From Ferdinandcohnia sp036962705 (GTDB lineage: Bacteria; Bacillota; Bacilli; Bacillales; Bacillaceae_L), in the NCBI RefSeq assembly GCF_036962705.1, contig NZ_JBALOQ010000003.1, positions 124,001-188,000 of the forward strand: DNA of 64,000 nucleotides, written 5' to 3'. Both the position numbers and the translations under genes were made by a program. How positions within the stretch are numbered: position 1 is the first letter of the stretch; each line of letters opens with the position of its first letter. The notes beneath the pieces are model-generated. The model had not been told where the DNA came from, did no database searches, and saw nothing but the letters and a program-made list of their open reading frames with translations. Positions 1 through 8,901 of this stretch are shown in pieces.

Positions 1-470
1 CCACAGGCTAAATACCCTTCAGATGGTTCAATAAATTGATACCCACTACTAGCTAAAATATCAATATTACGTATTACTGCAGGATGGTCATACATATGGA
101 CATTCATCGCAGGAGCAATCCAGACAGGAGCCGTTGTAGCCAGCAATGTTGTGGTAATCATATTATCTGCGATTCCATTTGCAAGCTTGCCGATTGTATT
201 CGCTGTTGCAGGTGCAACGACAACTAGATCAGCCCAATCAGCAAGATCAATATGTGCAATAACAGCAGGGTTTTTTTCATCGAAGGTATCAAAGTACACA
301 TCATTTCTTGAAAGTGCTTGGAATGTTAACGGAGTAACAAATTTCATTGCAGATTCGCTCATGATCACTTTTACTTGGGCACCAGCTTGAGTTAGCTTGC
401 TTGTTAAAGCTACAGTCTTATATACAGCAATCCCACCACTAACACAAAGCAGTATTTTTTTGTTGAGCAT
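1..470 (-). CDS. coaBC: CoaBC, phosphopantothenoylcysteine decarboxylase/ligase (5' part, cut by window start)
   Basis: Bifunctional coenzyme A enzyme: it joins phosphopantothenate to cysteine and decarboxylates the product with FMN. Only the first 156 codons are in the window, covering the N-terminal flavoprotein (CoaC) domain. The protein opens MLNKKILLCVSGGIAVYK, the usual flavin-binding start. Further on it shows VVAPATANTIGKLANGIADN and PAMNVHMYDHPAV, the PAMNxxM signature of this decarboxylase family. ATG at 470 follows a GGGGATT ribosome site. It lies downstream of gmk-rpoZ but is separated from them by a terminator and a repeat. The CoaB ligase half is outside the window. Confidence 0.95.
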   Translation of the reverse strand, partial: MLNKKILLCVSGGIAVYKTVALTSKLTQAGAQVKVIMSESAMKFVTPLTFQALSRNDVYFDTFDEKNPAVIAHIDLADWADLVVVAPATANTIGKLANGIADNMITTTLLATTAPVWIAPAMNVHMYDHPAVIRNIDILASSGYQFIEPSEGYLAC

Positions 471-485
471 TTGAATCCCCCTATT

Positions 486-664
486 CTAAAAGCTATAGCG
501 CCTTTAAATGAACGTCTACTAAAAACTGCCACGTCCTATGGCAAACGTAGACGTCAGCACATCCTGTGCAAGTCCGACAAGCATAAGACGAACACATTCG
601 AAAAATCCCGATTTCTGGAGTGATTTAACTAGTCCAGAGAGGGGCTAGGCGCTTTGGCTAGACA
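486..664 (-). repeat. Dispersed GTCTAG/GCGCC repeat, copy 1
   Basis: Read on the minus strand this stretch begins GTCTAGCCAAAGCGCCTAGC (from about 663), contains CTTATGCTTGTCGGAC in the middle, and ends AAAGGCGCTATAGCTTTT. The same ordered blocks occur at 32212-32331 on the plus strand. This layout recalls a dispersed intergenic repeat common in Bacillus genomes. It is non-coding and sits between the rpoZ terminator and coaBC. Its function is unknown; the edges are approximate. Confidence 0.6.
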
Positions 665-679
665 TCAAATATTCTTAAA

Positions 680-712
680 AAAATAACAACCTACATGAGA
701 GGTTGTTATTTT
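680..712 (-). terminator. Terminator after rpoZ
   Basis: A perfect 13-bp stem (680-692 with 700-712, AATAACAACCT arms) with a 7-nt loop is followed on the minus strand by a T-rich run. It lies 3 bases after the rpoZ stop codon and ends the remA-gmk-rpoZ transcript before coaBC. Confidence 0.88.
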
Positions 713-715
713 TGG

Positions 716-943
716 TTATTCATTAGTTGTTGAATCAACATCAGCTTTTTTATCAGTTGAATAAAAAAGAAGACCGGCATCGATTTCTTCTAGTGCTTTA
801 CCAACTGATTTAAAAGATACAGGCTTCTGTACCATTCCGTCATTTTTTTCTTGCATAACTCTTGCCCTCTTAGCAGCAACAGTTACAAGAGTATATTTGG
901 AATTTAATTTATTTAATAGTGAGTCAATAGATGGATTTAACAT
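716..943 (-). CDS. rpoZ: RNA polymerase omega subunit
   Basis: Small subunit that helps fold and hold beta-prime in RNA polymerase. At 75 residues it has the normal omega length. It opens MLNPSIDSLLNKLNSKYTLV and continues with VAAKRARVMQE, the conserved omega helix, then KSVGKALEEIDAGLL. Its ATG overlaps the gmk stop by one base (TAATG), so the two are probably translationally coupled. The gmk-rpoZ-coaBC order is standard in Bacillus. The C-terminal tail (KKADVDSTTNE) is acidic and variable, as usual. Confidence 0.96.
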   Translation of the reverse strand: MLNPSIDSLLNKLNSKYTLVTVAAKRARVMQEKNDGMVQKPVSFKSVGKALEEIDAGLLFYSTDKKADVDSTTNE

Positions 944-1560
944 TAAAAATCAACCTCCAGCATTTGTTTATAGCGTCTTGCCACACGATCACGTCTGCAA
1001 TGTTCTGCCGTAACGATCGCATTAATCCGTTGGCAGGCACGTTCAACCTGATCATTTTCAACAACATAATCATAAGCGTCCATCATTTCAATTTCTTCTT
1101 TTGCAACCTTCATTCTGTTAAGAATTAAATCATCAGTTTCAGTACCCCTCGTAACGATTCTGTTCTTTAATTCCTTCAGACTTGGTGGTGCTAAGAAAAT
1201 GAAGAGACCTTCTGGGAATGCATTTCTTACTTGAAGTGCTCCTTGTACTTCGATTTCAAGAAAAACATCTTTCCCTTCTTGTAAGGTTGATTCGACATAG
1301 TCAATTGGGGTTCCATAATAGTTCCCAACATACTCTGCCCATTCAAGTAGCTTGTTGTTCTCAATTAAACCTTCGAACTCTTCTTTCGATTTGAAGAAGT
1401 AATCGACACCGTCCACCTCTCCTTCTCGAGGCTTTCTTGTCGTCATTGAAATGGAGTATTGAAATTTTGTATCAGGTTGTGAAAAAATCTCTTTTCTGAC
1501 AGTTCCTTTTCCCACACCAGATGGACCTGATAAAACAATTAGTAAACCTCTTTCTTTCAT
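943..1560 (-). CDS. gmk: Guanylate kinase
   Basis: Phosphorylates GMP to GDP with ATP in the cytoplasm; in Firmicutes it is also a target of (p)ppGpp. The 205-residue protein has the P-loop GPSGVGKGT at about residues 12-20, followed by the GMP-binding part TTRKPREGEVDGVDYFF and the lid/core segment EIEVQGALQVR. Length and order are typical. It lies 12 bases after remA and overlaps rpoZ by one base. The ribosome site before the ATG (AGGGTTAAG) is modest, so coupling to remA is likely. Confidence 0.97.
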   Translation of the reverse strand: MKERGLLIVLSGPSGVGKGTVRKEIFSQPDTKFQYSISMTTRKPREGEVDGVDYFFKSKEEFEGLIENNKLLEWAEYVGNYYGTPIDYVESTLQEGKDVFLEIEVQGALQVRNAFPEGLFIFLAPPSLKELKNRIVTRGTETDDLILNRMKVAKEEIEMMDAYDYVVENDQVERACQRINAIVTAEHCRRDRVARRYKQMLEVDF

Positions 1561-1572
1561 TCGTTCTTAACC

Positions 1573-1836
1573 CTACCCTTCGTCTGTTAGCTCATCTTCT
1601 TTTGATAGTCTCTGTGCAACTGTCTCTGGCTGGACTGCAGATAGTATAATATGGTCACTATCCATAATCATAACAGCACGCGTCCTTCTTCCATATGTAG
1701 CATCAATGAGCATACCTCGATCCCTAGCATCTTGAATAATTCGTTTAATCGGAGCAGATTCGGGACTCACAATTGAAATAATTCTGTTGGCCGAGACAAT
1801 ATTTCCGAATCCGATATTTATTAATTTGATTTGCAC
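1573..1836 (-). CDS. remA: RemA-type regulatory protein (DUF370)
   Basis: In B. subtilis, RemA (YlzA) is a DNA-binding activator of biofilm matrix operons and osmoprotection genes. This 87-residue protein has the diagnostic core INIGFGNIVSANRIISIVSP, then IIQDARDRGMLIDATYGRRT and an SDHIILSAVQPETVAQR segment. The start codon is GTG at 1836, placed 4 bases after GGGGGAGA. It sits between yicC/yloC and gmk as in B. subtilis. Conservation of sequence and place makes the identification secure; the regulatory targets in this organism are inferred. Confidence 0.95.
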   Translation of the reverse strand: MQIKLINIGFGNIVSANRIISIVSPESAPIKRIIQDARDRGMLIDATYGRRTRAVMIMDSDHIILSAVQPETVAQRLSKEDELTDEG

Positions 1837-1895
1837 TTGATCTCCCCCATATGTACCCCTTTATTTTTACCGTGAAAATGGCTTTATAATCAAGC

Positions 1896-2774
1896 TTATT
1901 CAATATTTTGAACTTGCTCTTTTATTTTCTCTAGTAAGCTTTTCATTTCCACAACATGTTTTGCAATTAAAGGGTCGTTTGCCTTTGAACCGATTGTATT
2001 GGTTTCTCTGTTCATTTCTTGAACGATAAAATCGAGTTTTCTCCCAATGGGCTCATTTGTTTTTTCGGTTTCCCTAAATTGACTAATATGGCTTTCAAGT
2101 CGTGTTAGTTCTTCACTGATATCAGCTTTTTCCGCAAATAATGCAACCTCTGTGAGAATTCGATTTTCATCAAATTCATTTCCCACATACTCTTTAATTC
2201 TTTTTTCAATGCGGTCGCGATAAAGGGTGATTACCTTAGGTGCATATTCTTTGATAATATGTACATTCTCTTCGATTTGCCCAAGAAATAAAAAAATATC
2301 TTCAATTAACTTCTTACCTTCAACTTCCCTCATTTGTCTCAATTGCAGTGCCGCACTTTCGATGACCTCAAGGACTATAGATTCCAGTTCTTGGTTCGCC
2401 GTTTCTTTTTCTTCGATGGAGAGAATATTTTCATTTGAAAGTAACTGACCAGTTGTGATTTGATCAGTAAGCTGGTATTTTTCTTGGATTTTTCTAGTAG
2501 AGGTAACTAGGGATTCTAATAAATCCCAGTCAATGGAGATCGTTTTCGTAACAAGTCCTTCATCTTCAATTGCTAGAAATACTTCTACACGACCTCTTTT
2601 TACATGTTCTAATATTGCTTTTTTTATTTTATCCTCAAGGAACAGTAGTTGTCTAGGTAATCTTATATTGATTTCACAGAATCGATGGTTTACAGATTTC
2701 AGCTCTGCATGTACGGAAGAAGCATTTGTTTCTTTTTTGGCACGCCCAAAACCTGTCATACTTGCTATCATCAT
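1896..2774 (-). CDS. yloC: YicC/YloC family endoribonuclease-like protein
   Basis: The YicC family is linked to stationary-phase survival and, in E. coli, to endoribonuclease action on small RNA. The 292-residue protein opens with the family signature IASMTGFGRAKKET, has HAELKSVNHRFCEINIRLPR near residue 25, and ends with the conserved REVEGKKL, GRKLDFIVQEMNRETNTIGSKAND and EQVQNIE parts of the C-terminal domain. Two ATGs in tandem (2774, 2771) follow GGAAGTGAT, and either could be used. It heads the yicC-remA-gmk-rpoZ group. Confidence 0.93.
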   Translation of the reverse strand: MMIASMTGFGRAKKETNASSVHAELKSVNHRFCEINIRLPRQLLFLEDKIKKAILEHVKRGRVEVFLAIEDEGLVTKTISIDWDLLESLVTSTRKIQEKYQLTDQITTGQLLSNENILSIEEKETANQELESIVLEVIESAALQLRQMREVEGKKLIEDIFLFLGQIEENVHIIKEYAPKVITLYRDRIEKRIKEYVGNEFDENRILTEVALFAEKADISEELTRLESHISQFRETEKTNEPIGRKLDFIVQEMNRETNTIGSKANDPLIAKHVVEMKSLLEKIKEQVQNIE

Positions 2775-2837
2775 ATCACTTCCATTTCTAACATAACAGG
2801 TGTATCGCTAAATGTATTGTTTGTAATCACAATACTT

Positions 2838-2846
2838 ATTTTACCA
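2838..2846 (-). promoter_or_regulatory. Probable extended -10 promoter for yicC-remA-gmk-rpoZ
   Basis: The minus strand reads TGGTAAAAT, an extended -10 (TGn plus TAAAAT at 2843-2838), 64 bases before the yicC ATG. No good -35 hexamer is visible at 17 bases, as is common for extended -10 promoters. The same nonamer occurs before panE. Confidence 0.45.
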
Positions 2847-2885
2847 TTGTTTTCTAAAATCGAATAGTTCTAAACAAATGAAAAA

Positions 2886-2913
2886 AGGTAATAGAGTATG
2901 AACTCCATTACCT
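2886..2913 (-). terminator. Terminator after Ca-type ATPase gene
   Basis: An imperfect stem (AGGTAAT arms at 2886-2892 and 2907-2913, with a further GAGT/ACTC pairing) is followed on the minus strand by TTTTTTCAT. It separates the ATPase gene from yicC. Confidence 0.75.
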
Positions 2914-2962
2914 CATGAATTATAACATAGTTTTATATCTAAATTCCAAGTCATTCGCTTTT

Positions 2963-5653
2963 TTAAGCTCGAGCCGCAGTTCTCTTGCTTGTTAATAACG
3001 ATCCTGCTAGTAGGAATGTTGGGATTGCGGACATTCCTAACACTAGAAGCCAATCTCTTGGTGCAATAGCATATGTTTTAAAGATTGGTTGTAGTGGCGG
3101 ATAGTAAATCACGATCAACATTAATAAAATAGATGAAACAACCGCCCAAACTAGGTACATATTTTGGAATGGGTTACGGTGGAAAATGGAACGTTCACTT
3201 CGACAATCAAATACATGGATTAGCTGAGCCATGACAAGTGTTGCGAATGCGATTGTTTGCGCATAACCTAAATTGTTAGGGTCTCGATGGTACACCACCA
3301 AAAAGGCAGCTAGAGTCGCAATACCGATTAAGAATCCACGGCTAATAATTTTCCAGCCCAGTCCTCTAGCAAACACCCCTTCTTTTGGATGTCGTGGTCC
3401 ATGCTTCATTAAATTACCTTCTGGTTGGTCTAGCCCAAGAGCCATTGCTGGCAATCCATCTGTTACAAGGTTAACCCAAAGTATTTGAATCGGTACGAGT
3501 GGCAATGGAAGACCCATTAACATGGCAAATAACATAACTAGAATTTCACCGACATTTGAAGCTAATAAATATCGGATAAATTTTCTAATATTTTCATAGA
3601 TATTTCTACCTTCTTTAATTGCTGCTTTAATCGTCGCGAAATTATCATCAAGCAAAACTAATGATGAAGCTTCTTTCGCAACATCTGTTCCAGTAATCCC
3701 CATTGCAATTCCGATATCGGATGCTTTTATCGCAGGAGCATCGTTAACCCCATCGCCCGTCATCGCAACGATATGTCCCCTGCTTTGAAGGGCTTTAACA
3801 ATTTTTAGTTTATGTTCAGGCGATACCCTGGCATATACATAGACATCATCAACAATGTCCTCTAGTTCTTCGACATCCATCTTTGAAAGAGCATATCCAT
3901 CTAACACTTTACCACCAGCTGGTAGAATTCCAAGCTGGGTAGCAATTGCTTTAGCTGTAATGAGATGATCGCCTGTGATCATTATTGTCTTTATTCCTGC
4001 ATCCTTACACTCTTTGACAGCTGCTTTTACTTCTGGACGTGGAGGATCAATCATCCCTTGAATTCCAATAAAGGTTAAATCGCTTTCTGCCTCACGTTCA
4101 GATGCTAATTTTTGATTCGGCCTTAATGGTTTAAAGCCAACCGCAATTGTCCGTAGAGCATTTGAAGCTAATTCTTCAATTGCATTTTTAATTTTATTCT
4201 CGTAATCTACTGATAATGGTTGTTGTCTATGATCCCAAAGAACCGATTTACTTATACCAAGTAAGACGTCTGGTGCACCTTTTGTCACAACAAACTGATT
4301 TCCTGCTTTATCCTTGACGATAACACTCATCATTTTTCTTGCAGAATCAAATGGGAACTCATCAACTATTTCAAATTGCTCTCCTAAAAATTCATTAGTA
4401 AGACCTGCCTTAATGCCCGCTACAAGAAGAGCTCCTTCTGTTGGGTCTCCATCAATGACGATTGTCTCTTCCGTTCGCTTCAATAAAGCGTTATTACATA
4501 AAACGCCAAAGGTTAATAATTGTTGAAGAGTTTTGTGATCAGATGGTTTGATTTCTTTTTCCCCTGAAAAAAACTTCCCATCTACATCATAGCCTGTACC
4601 TGAAACAGACCAGGTTTTTCCGCCAGACCATAGATGTGTAACTGTCATTTTATTTTGAGTCATTGTACCTGTCTTATCTGAGCATATGACCGAAGCACAG
4701 CCTAATGTTTCAACAGCCGGCAGGCGGCGGACAATTGCATTTTTCTTGATCATACGTTGAACACCTAGTGAAAGTGCAACCGTAACAATTGCAGGGAGCC
4801 CTTCTGGTATTGCAGCAACAGCCAACGAAACCCCCGCAAGGAACATTTCATATAGTTCATGTCCGTTTATAACACCTACAACCACAACTAAAAGTGTTAA
4901 AATTAATGCAACTGTTATTAAGATTTTTCCTAATTGCTCTAATCTTCTTTGCAATGGTGTGATCATCGCTTGTGCTGATTGAAGAAGCTCTGCAATTTGC
5001 CCCATTGCTGTATTCATACCAGTTCCAACTACGATACCAATACCACTTCCACGTGTCACCATCGTTCCCATAAAGGCCATATTTTCTTGGTCACCAAGTG
5101 AAACTTCTCCTTCACGAATCGGTTCAACATGCTTTGTAACTGGAACAGATTCGCCTGTAAGTGCAGATTCTTCAATTTCTAAGCTTTTCACATCAACTAA
5201 TCGTATATCTGCTCCAATACGGTCACCACTTGTAAATTTAATAATATCCCCTACAACAAGTTCTTTCGAAAGAATACGAACCCATTCATTTTTTCGGAAT
5301 ACATTTACTTGAGGTGCAGAAAGCTCCTTTAAAGCTTGAAGCGATTTCTCAGCTTTTCGTTCCTGGAAAAAACCTAAAAACCCGTTGATTAAAACAATTG
5401 CCATAATTGCGATGGCATCGATGTATTCTCCTAACAACCCAGAAACTAGAGTTGCAGCAAGTAATACAAGTACCATGAAATCCTTAAACTGAGCTAAAAA
5501 AAGCAAAAGTGCTGAAGGGCGTTCCGCTTCCTTCAATTCATTATATCCAAATTGCTTGTGCCGCTGTTGTACTTCTTGGTCGTTAAGACCTGTGGAAAGG
5601 CTTGTATTAACTTTTTTTTCGACCTCTTCTGACCTAAGCTCATACCACTTCAT
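2963..5653 (-). CDS. yloB: P-type calcium-transporting ATPase
   Basis: A P2A-type cation pump in the cytoplasmic membrane, most like B. subtilis YloB, a calcium ATPase made in sporulation. At 896 residues it is full length. Seen in order: N-terminal cation ATPase domain, the actuator loop LTGESVPVTK (about residue 170), the calcium-binding TM4 segment AVAAIPEGLPAIV, the phosphorylation site CSDKTGTMTQNKMTV (about 325), the hinge MTGDGVNDAPAIKASD, and a C-terminal bundle of about six membrane helices. MKWYEL fits the family start (ATG 5653). An in-frame GTG at 5668 would add five residues. It is divergent from rqcH. Confidence 0.93.
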   Translation of the reverse strand: MKWYELRSEEVEKKVNTSLSTGLNDQEVQQRHKQFGYNELKEAERPSALLLFLAQFKDFMVLVLLAATLVSGLLGEYIDAIAIMAIVLINGFLGFFQERKAEKSLQALKELSAPQVNVFRKNEWVRILSKELVVGDIIKFTSGDRIGADIRLVDVKSLEIEESALTGESVPVTKHVEPIREGEVSLGDQENMAFMGTMVTRGSGIGIVVGTGMNTAMGQIAELLQSAQAMITPLQRRLEQLGKILITVALILTLLVVVVGVINGHELYEMFLAGVSLAVAAIPEGLPAIVTVALSLGVQRMIKKNAIVRRLPAVETLGCASVICSDKTGTMTQNKMTVTHLWSGGKTWSVSGTGYDVDGKFFSGEKEIKPSDHKTLQQLLTFGVLCNNALLKRTEETIVIDGDPTEGALLVAGIKAGLTNEFLGEQFEIVDEFPFDSARKMMSVIVKDKAGNQFVVTKGAPDVLLGISKSVLWDHRQQPLSVDYENKIKNAIEELASNALRTIAVGFKPLRPNQKLASEREAESDLTFIGIQGMIDPPRPEVKAAVKECKDAGIKTIMITGDHLITAKAIATQLGILPAGGKVLDGYALSKMDVEELEDIVDDVYVYARVSPEHKLKIVKALQSRGHIVAMTGDGVNDAPAIKASDIGIAMGITGTDVAKEASSLVLLDDNFATIKAAIKEGRNIYENIRKFIRYLLASNVGEILVMLFAMLMGLPLPLVPIQILWVNLVTDGLPAMALGLDQPEGNLMKHGPRHPKEGVFARGLGWKIISRGFLIGIATLAAFLVVYHRDPNNLGYAQTIAFATLVMAQLIHVFDCRSERSIFHRNPFQNMYLVWAVVSSILLMLIVIYYPPLQPIFKTYAIAPRDWLLVLGMSAIPTFLLAGSLLTSKRTAARA

Positions 5654-5727
5654 CCGTCTTTTACACACCCCTCACATAAATCGTTACATCTCTATGAAAG
5701 CTTATTCAGTCTCGTCCAAAAAAATGC

Positions 5728-5733
5728 TATACT
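5728..5733 (+). promoter_or_regulatory. Candidate extended -10 for rqcH
   Basis: TGCTATACT (TGn-TATACT) lies 89 bases before the rqcH ATG. A second extended -10-like motif, TGGTACAAT, lies at 5755-5763. Neither has a convincing -35, and which one is used cannot be told from sequence. Confidence 0.4.
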
Positions 5734-5821
5734 TTTTCTAAGTTACCTATTTGTTGGTACAATTAGATTGAAAAGATTTAGAAGGCTTACCTTCTATTGA
5801 ATTAGAAAAGAGGATACTTGT

Positions 5822-7534
5822 ATGACATTTGATGGGATATTCACAAAGCAAATTGTGAATGAATTAAAACAAACACTTGAAAATGGGAGAATTTCAAAAA
5901 TCTATCAACCATATAAAAACGAATTAATTTTTCAGGTTCGATCAAATGGACGGAATCATAAGCTATTGCTATCTGCACATCCTAGCTACGCTCGTATTCA
6001 TGTGACAAATGAATCCTATGATAATCCACATGAACCACCGATGTTTTGTATGCTGCTTCGCAAACATCTTGAAGGTAGCATTATTGAAAATATCCGTCAG
6101 GTAGACATGGACAGAATCATCATCTTTGACATAAGAGGTCGAAATGAACTTGGAGATGTCTCATTAAAACAACTAATCATTGAAATTATGGGTAGACATA
6201 GTAATATCATCCTTGTTGATACGGAAAAGCAGACAATCCTTGATAGCATTAAGCATGTTTCACCAGCGGTCAATCGTCACCGCACGGTATTACCAGGAAA
6301 TACATATGTTGCGCCACCTGTCCAAGAAAAGACGGACCCTTTTACAGTCGATGAAGAAGCATTTTTGAAAAAAATCGACTTTAATTCTGGCAAATTAGAT
6401 CAACAAATTGTGAATAAATTTTCTGGCATTTCCCCGCTATTTGCAAAAGAAGTTGTATTTCGAGCTGGAATAGCCAATCGCAAAACACTGCCAGGACCAT
6501 TTTTGTCGATGATTGAGACCATTAAGCAAAATCAGATTAATCCACACATCATCACCAAAGGTCAGAAAGACTATTTCTATATCCTTCCTCTACATCATAT
6601 TGGCGGTGAGGCTAAAGAATTCGCGACGATTAGTGGGATGCTAGATCGTTTTTATTTCGGGAAAGCAGAAAGAGACAGGGTAAAGCAGCAAGGAAACGAT
6701 CTAGAGCGATTTATTCTTAATGAAAAAACGAAAAATGAGAAGAAAATCAAAAAGCTTGAAGCAACGTTAGTGGAATCGGAAAAAGCTGAAAAATATAAGT
6801 TATTTGGTGAGTTAGTGACAGCAAATATTTATGCAATAACCCGGGGCGATAAAGAGATTGAAGTTTTAAATTACTATTCAGATGACAATGAGATGATAAA
6901 AATCCCATTAAATCCCCAAAAAACACCATCTGAAAATGCACAAAGCTATTTTTCAAAATACCAGAAGGCAAAGAATGCTGTCGCATATGTAAAACATGAA
7001 ATTGAGAAGGCTGATGAGGAAATTGCTTACTTTGACTCTCTGTTACAGCAAATCGAATCTGCTGCACCAAAGGATCTACAGGAAATTCGTGAGGAGCTAA
7101 TGGAGGAAGGTTATCTAAAAAACAAGCAACAAAAAGGACATAAAAAAATGAAGCCTACGAAACCATCCATCGAGCATTATGTGGCGAGTGATGGTACAGA
7201 AATCCTTGTTGGTAAAAACAATAAACAAAATGATTATTTAACAAATAAACTAGCAGCAAGAGATGATATTTGGCTTCACACGAAGGACATTCCTGGTTCA
7301 CATGTCATTATTAGAAGTAAACAACCAGCAAATGATACGATTCTTGAGGCTGCGACTATTGCAGCGTATTTCAGTAAGGCTAAGAACTCATCCTCTGTTC
7401 CAGTTGATTACACATTAGTACGTCATGTCAAAAAACCAAATGGTTCAAAGCCAGGCTATGTTATCTATGACAATCAACAAACCGTATATGTTACACCAGA
7501 AGAAGATGTAATTATAAAACATAGAAAACCCTAG
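5822..7534 (+). CDS. rqcH: RqcH (NFACT family) ribosome quality control protein
   Basis: RqcH binds stalled 50S subunits carrying peptidyl-tRNA and, with tRNA-Ala, adds C-terminal alanine tails that mark the nascent chain for degradation. The family was earlier annotated as fibronectin-binding protein (FbpA/YloA). The 570 residues match its usual length. Visible parts are the NFACT-N domain from MTFDGIFTKQIVNELKQ, with the DIRGRNELGD segment, a coiled-coil middle (about 285-430, many E/K heptads), and the C-terminal NFACT-R domain with ASDGTEILVGKNNKQNDYLT, DDIWLHTKDIPGSHVII and the LVRHVKKPNGSKPG segment. ATG follows GAGGATA. Monocistronic. Confidence 0.94.
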   Translation: MTFDGIFTKQIVNELKQTLENGRISKIYQPYKNELIFQVRSNGRNHKLLLSAHPSYARIHVTNESYDNPHEPPMFCMLLRKHLEGSIIENIRQVDMDRIIIFDIRGRNELGDVSLKQLIIEIMGRHSNIILVDTEKQTILDSIKHVSPAVNRHRTVLPGNTYVAPPVQEKTDPFTVDEEAFLKKIDFNSGKLDQQIVNKFSGISPLFAKEVVFRAGIANRKTLPGPFLSMIETIKQNQINPHIITKGQKDYFYILPLHHIGGEAKEFATISGMLDRFYFGKAERDRVKQQGNDLERFILNEKTKNEKKIKKLEATLVESEKAEKYKLFGELVTANIYAITRGDKEIEVLNYYSDDNEMIKIPLNPQKTPSENAQSYFSKYQKAKNAVAYVKHEIEKADEEIAYFDSLLQQIESAAPKDLQEIREELMEEGYLKNKQQKGHKKMKPTKPSIEHYVASDGTEILVGKNNKQNDYLTNKLAARDDIWLHTKDIPGSHVIIRSKQPANDTILEAATIAAYFSKAKNSSSVPVDYTLVRHVKKPNGSKPGYVIYDNQQTVYVTPEEDVIIKHRKP

Positions 7535-7557
7535 GAACTCTTCCTAGGGCTTTTTTT
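7529..7557. terminator. Bidirectional terminator between rqcH and pyrE
   Basis: A 9-bp perfect stem (CCCTAGGAA / TTCCTAGGG, 7529-7537 with 7541-7549) and 3-nt loop is followed by CTTTTTTT on the plus strand. On the minus strand a shorter GGTTTTC follows. It lies between the convergent ends of rqcH and the pyr operon. Confidence 0.88.
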
Positions 7558-8188
7558 ATGCTTTACTTGTATTCCATTCAACTGGATTTTCTCTCCAGCT
7601 TTGTAGGCTTTCGATATCATTTTCTGATACGACATTTTTTTCAAGAGCTACATTAATTAAAGTAGGATAGTCTGTTAATGTATGAGCACAAAGCTTTGCA
7701 GCTTCTAAGCTAGCTGTCGCTGCTGGAAGGTTATATGTGAAGATCGCAACGATTCCTAAAACTTCACAGCCTGCTTCGCGAAGTGCTTCAGCAGCTGTAA
7801 TCGCACTGCCACCAGTTGAAATAAGGTCTTCAATCACCACAACTTTTTGTCCTTTAACTACCTTACCTTCGATTTGATTTCCTTTACCATGTGCTTTTGC
7901 TTTACTACGTACATAGCACATCGGTAAATTTAAAACATCACTTACCCATGCTGCGTGAGGAATTCCTGCAGTTGCGGTTCCGGCTATCACTTCAGTTTCA
8001 GGAAAGTGGGTTTGAATCATGTTGGATAATCCCTTAGCGATTTCCTGACGTACATGTGGGAAAGAAAGGGTCATTCGGTTGTCGCAATAAATAGGGGATT
8101 TCAATCCTGAAGACCAGGTAAATGGCTCATTTGGCTGTAAAAACACCGCACCAATCTCTAATAAATGACCTGCTATTTCTTTATTCAT
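7556..8188 (-). CDS. pyrE: Orotate phosphoribosyltransferase
   Basis: Joins orotate to PRPP to give OMP, the fifth step of UMP synthesis. The 210 residues include LEIGAVFLQPNEPFTWSSG at the N-terminus, the flexible-loop lysines in YVRSKAKAHGKGNQIEG, and the PRPP-binding signature VVVIEDLISTGGSA. Start chosen at ATG 8188, which follows GGAAGGGGT by six bases and overlaps the pyrF stop as ATGA. An upstream in-frame start would add six non-conserved residues. Last gene of the pyr operon. Confidence 0.96.
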   Translation of the reverse strand: MNKEIAGHLLEIGAVFLQPNEPFTWSSGLKSPIYCDNRMTLSFPHVRQEIAKGLSNMIQTHFPETEVIAGTATAGIPHAAWVSDVLNLPMCYVRSKAKAHGKGNQIEGKVVKGQKVVVIEDLISTGGSAITAAEALREAGCEVLGIVAIFTYNLPAATASLEAAKLCAHTLTDYPTLINVALEKNVVSENDIESLQSWRENPVEWNTSKA

Positions 8189-8901
8189 ACTCGTACCCCT
8201 TCCCATGCTGCTTGCATTTGTTTATATGTTCGTAACGGGTTAGCTGCACGTGTGATTGAACGACCAACCACAATCGCAGTTGATCCTAATTCACGTGCTT
8301 TTTCAGGTGTAACCACTCGCGCTTGATCGCCGATTTCATCATTTGCCTGTCGGATTCCTGGTGTAACTGTCATAAATTTTTTTCCTAGCTTGCTGTTAAT
8401 GACTGGAACTTCAAGCGACGAACAAACAACACCATCTAAGCCGCTTTTTTTCGTTAAGGCTGCATATTCAACAACCACATCTAATAAATTACGTTCTATT
8501 AGCAATTCTTTTCTCATCACATCTTCAGTTGTACTCGTAAGTTGAGTAACGGCAATACACTTAGGTCTTAATTGTCCTGTAATTGTTCCGGCTTCTAGAC
8601 CCTCAAGAGCTGCTTCCATCATCCTAGACCCTCCTGCTGCATGTACATTAACTAGGTCAACCCCAAGACCTGCAAGGCGTTTCATGCTCGAATATACAGT
8701 ATTGGGAATATCATGAAGCTTTAAATCTAGGAAAATCGAGTGACCATGCTCTTTTAAAAAATGAATGACAGATGGCCCTTCTTGATAAAATAATTCCATT
8801 CCAACTTTTACGAAAAGCTGTTCCTCTTGAAAATCTTTTAAAAAACCTTTCGCATCTGTTAGACTTGGAAAATCAAGAGCGATTATTAGTGGTCGGTGCA
8901 T
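8185..8901 (-). CDS. pyrF: Orotidine 5'-phosphate decarboxylase
   Basis: Decarboxylates OMP to UMP, the last step of de novo synthesis. The 238-residue TIM-barrel protein starts MHRPLIIALDFPS and carries the catalytic charged network in FLDLKLHDIPNTV (Asp-x-Lys-x-x-Asp), with the phosphate loop TPGIRQANDEIGDQARVVTP and IVVGRSITRA. ATG 8901 follows GGAGCTGGAAGTA and overlaps the pyrD stop (TAATG). Its own end overlaps pyrE by 4 bases. Such tight joints support one coupled transcript. Confidence 0.97.
   Translation of the reverse strand: MHRPLIIALDFPSLTDAKGFLKDFQEEQLFVKVGMELFYQEGPSVIHFLKEHGHSIFLDLKLHDIPNTVYSSMKRLAGLGVDLVNVHAAGGSRMMEAALEGLEAGTITGQLRPKCIAVTQLTSTTEDVMRKELLIERNLLDVVVEYAALTKKSGLDGVVCSSLEVPVINSKLGKKFMTVTPGIRQANDEIGDQARVVTPEKARELGSTAIVVGRSITRAANPLRTYKQMQAAWEGVRV

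Noticed and set aside
151..390. 79-codon plus-strand frame at the left edge
   Set aside because: Lies opposite the coaBC flavoprotein domain, whose conserved motifs are clear on the minus strand.
6747..7070. 107-codon minus-strand frame inside rqcH
   Set aside because: Antisense shadow of the coiled-coil coding region of rqcH.
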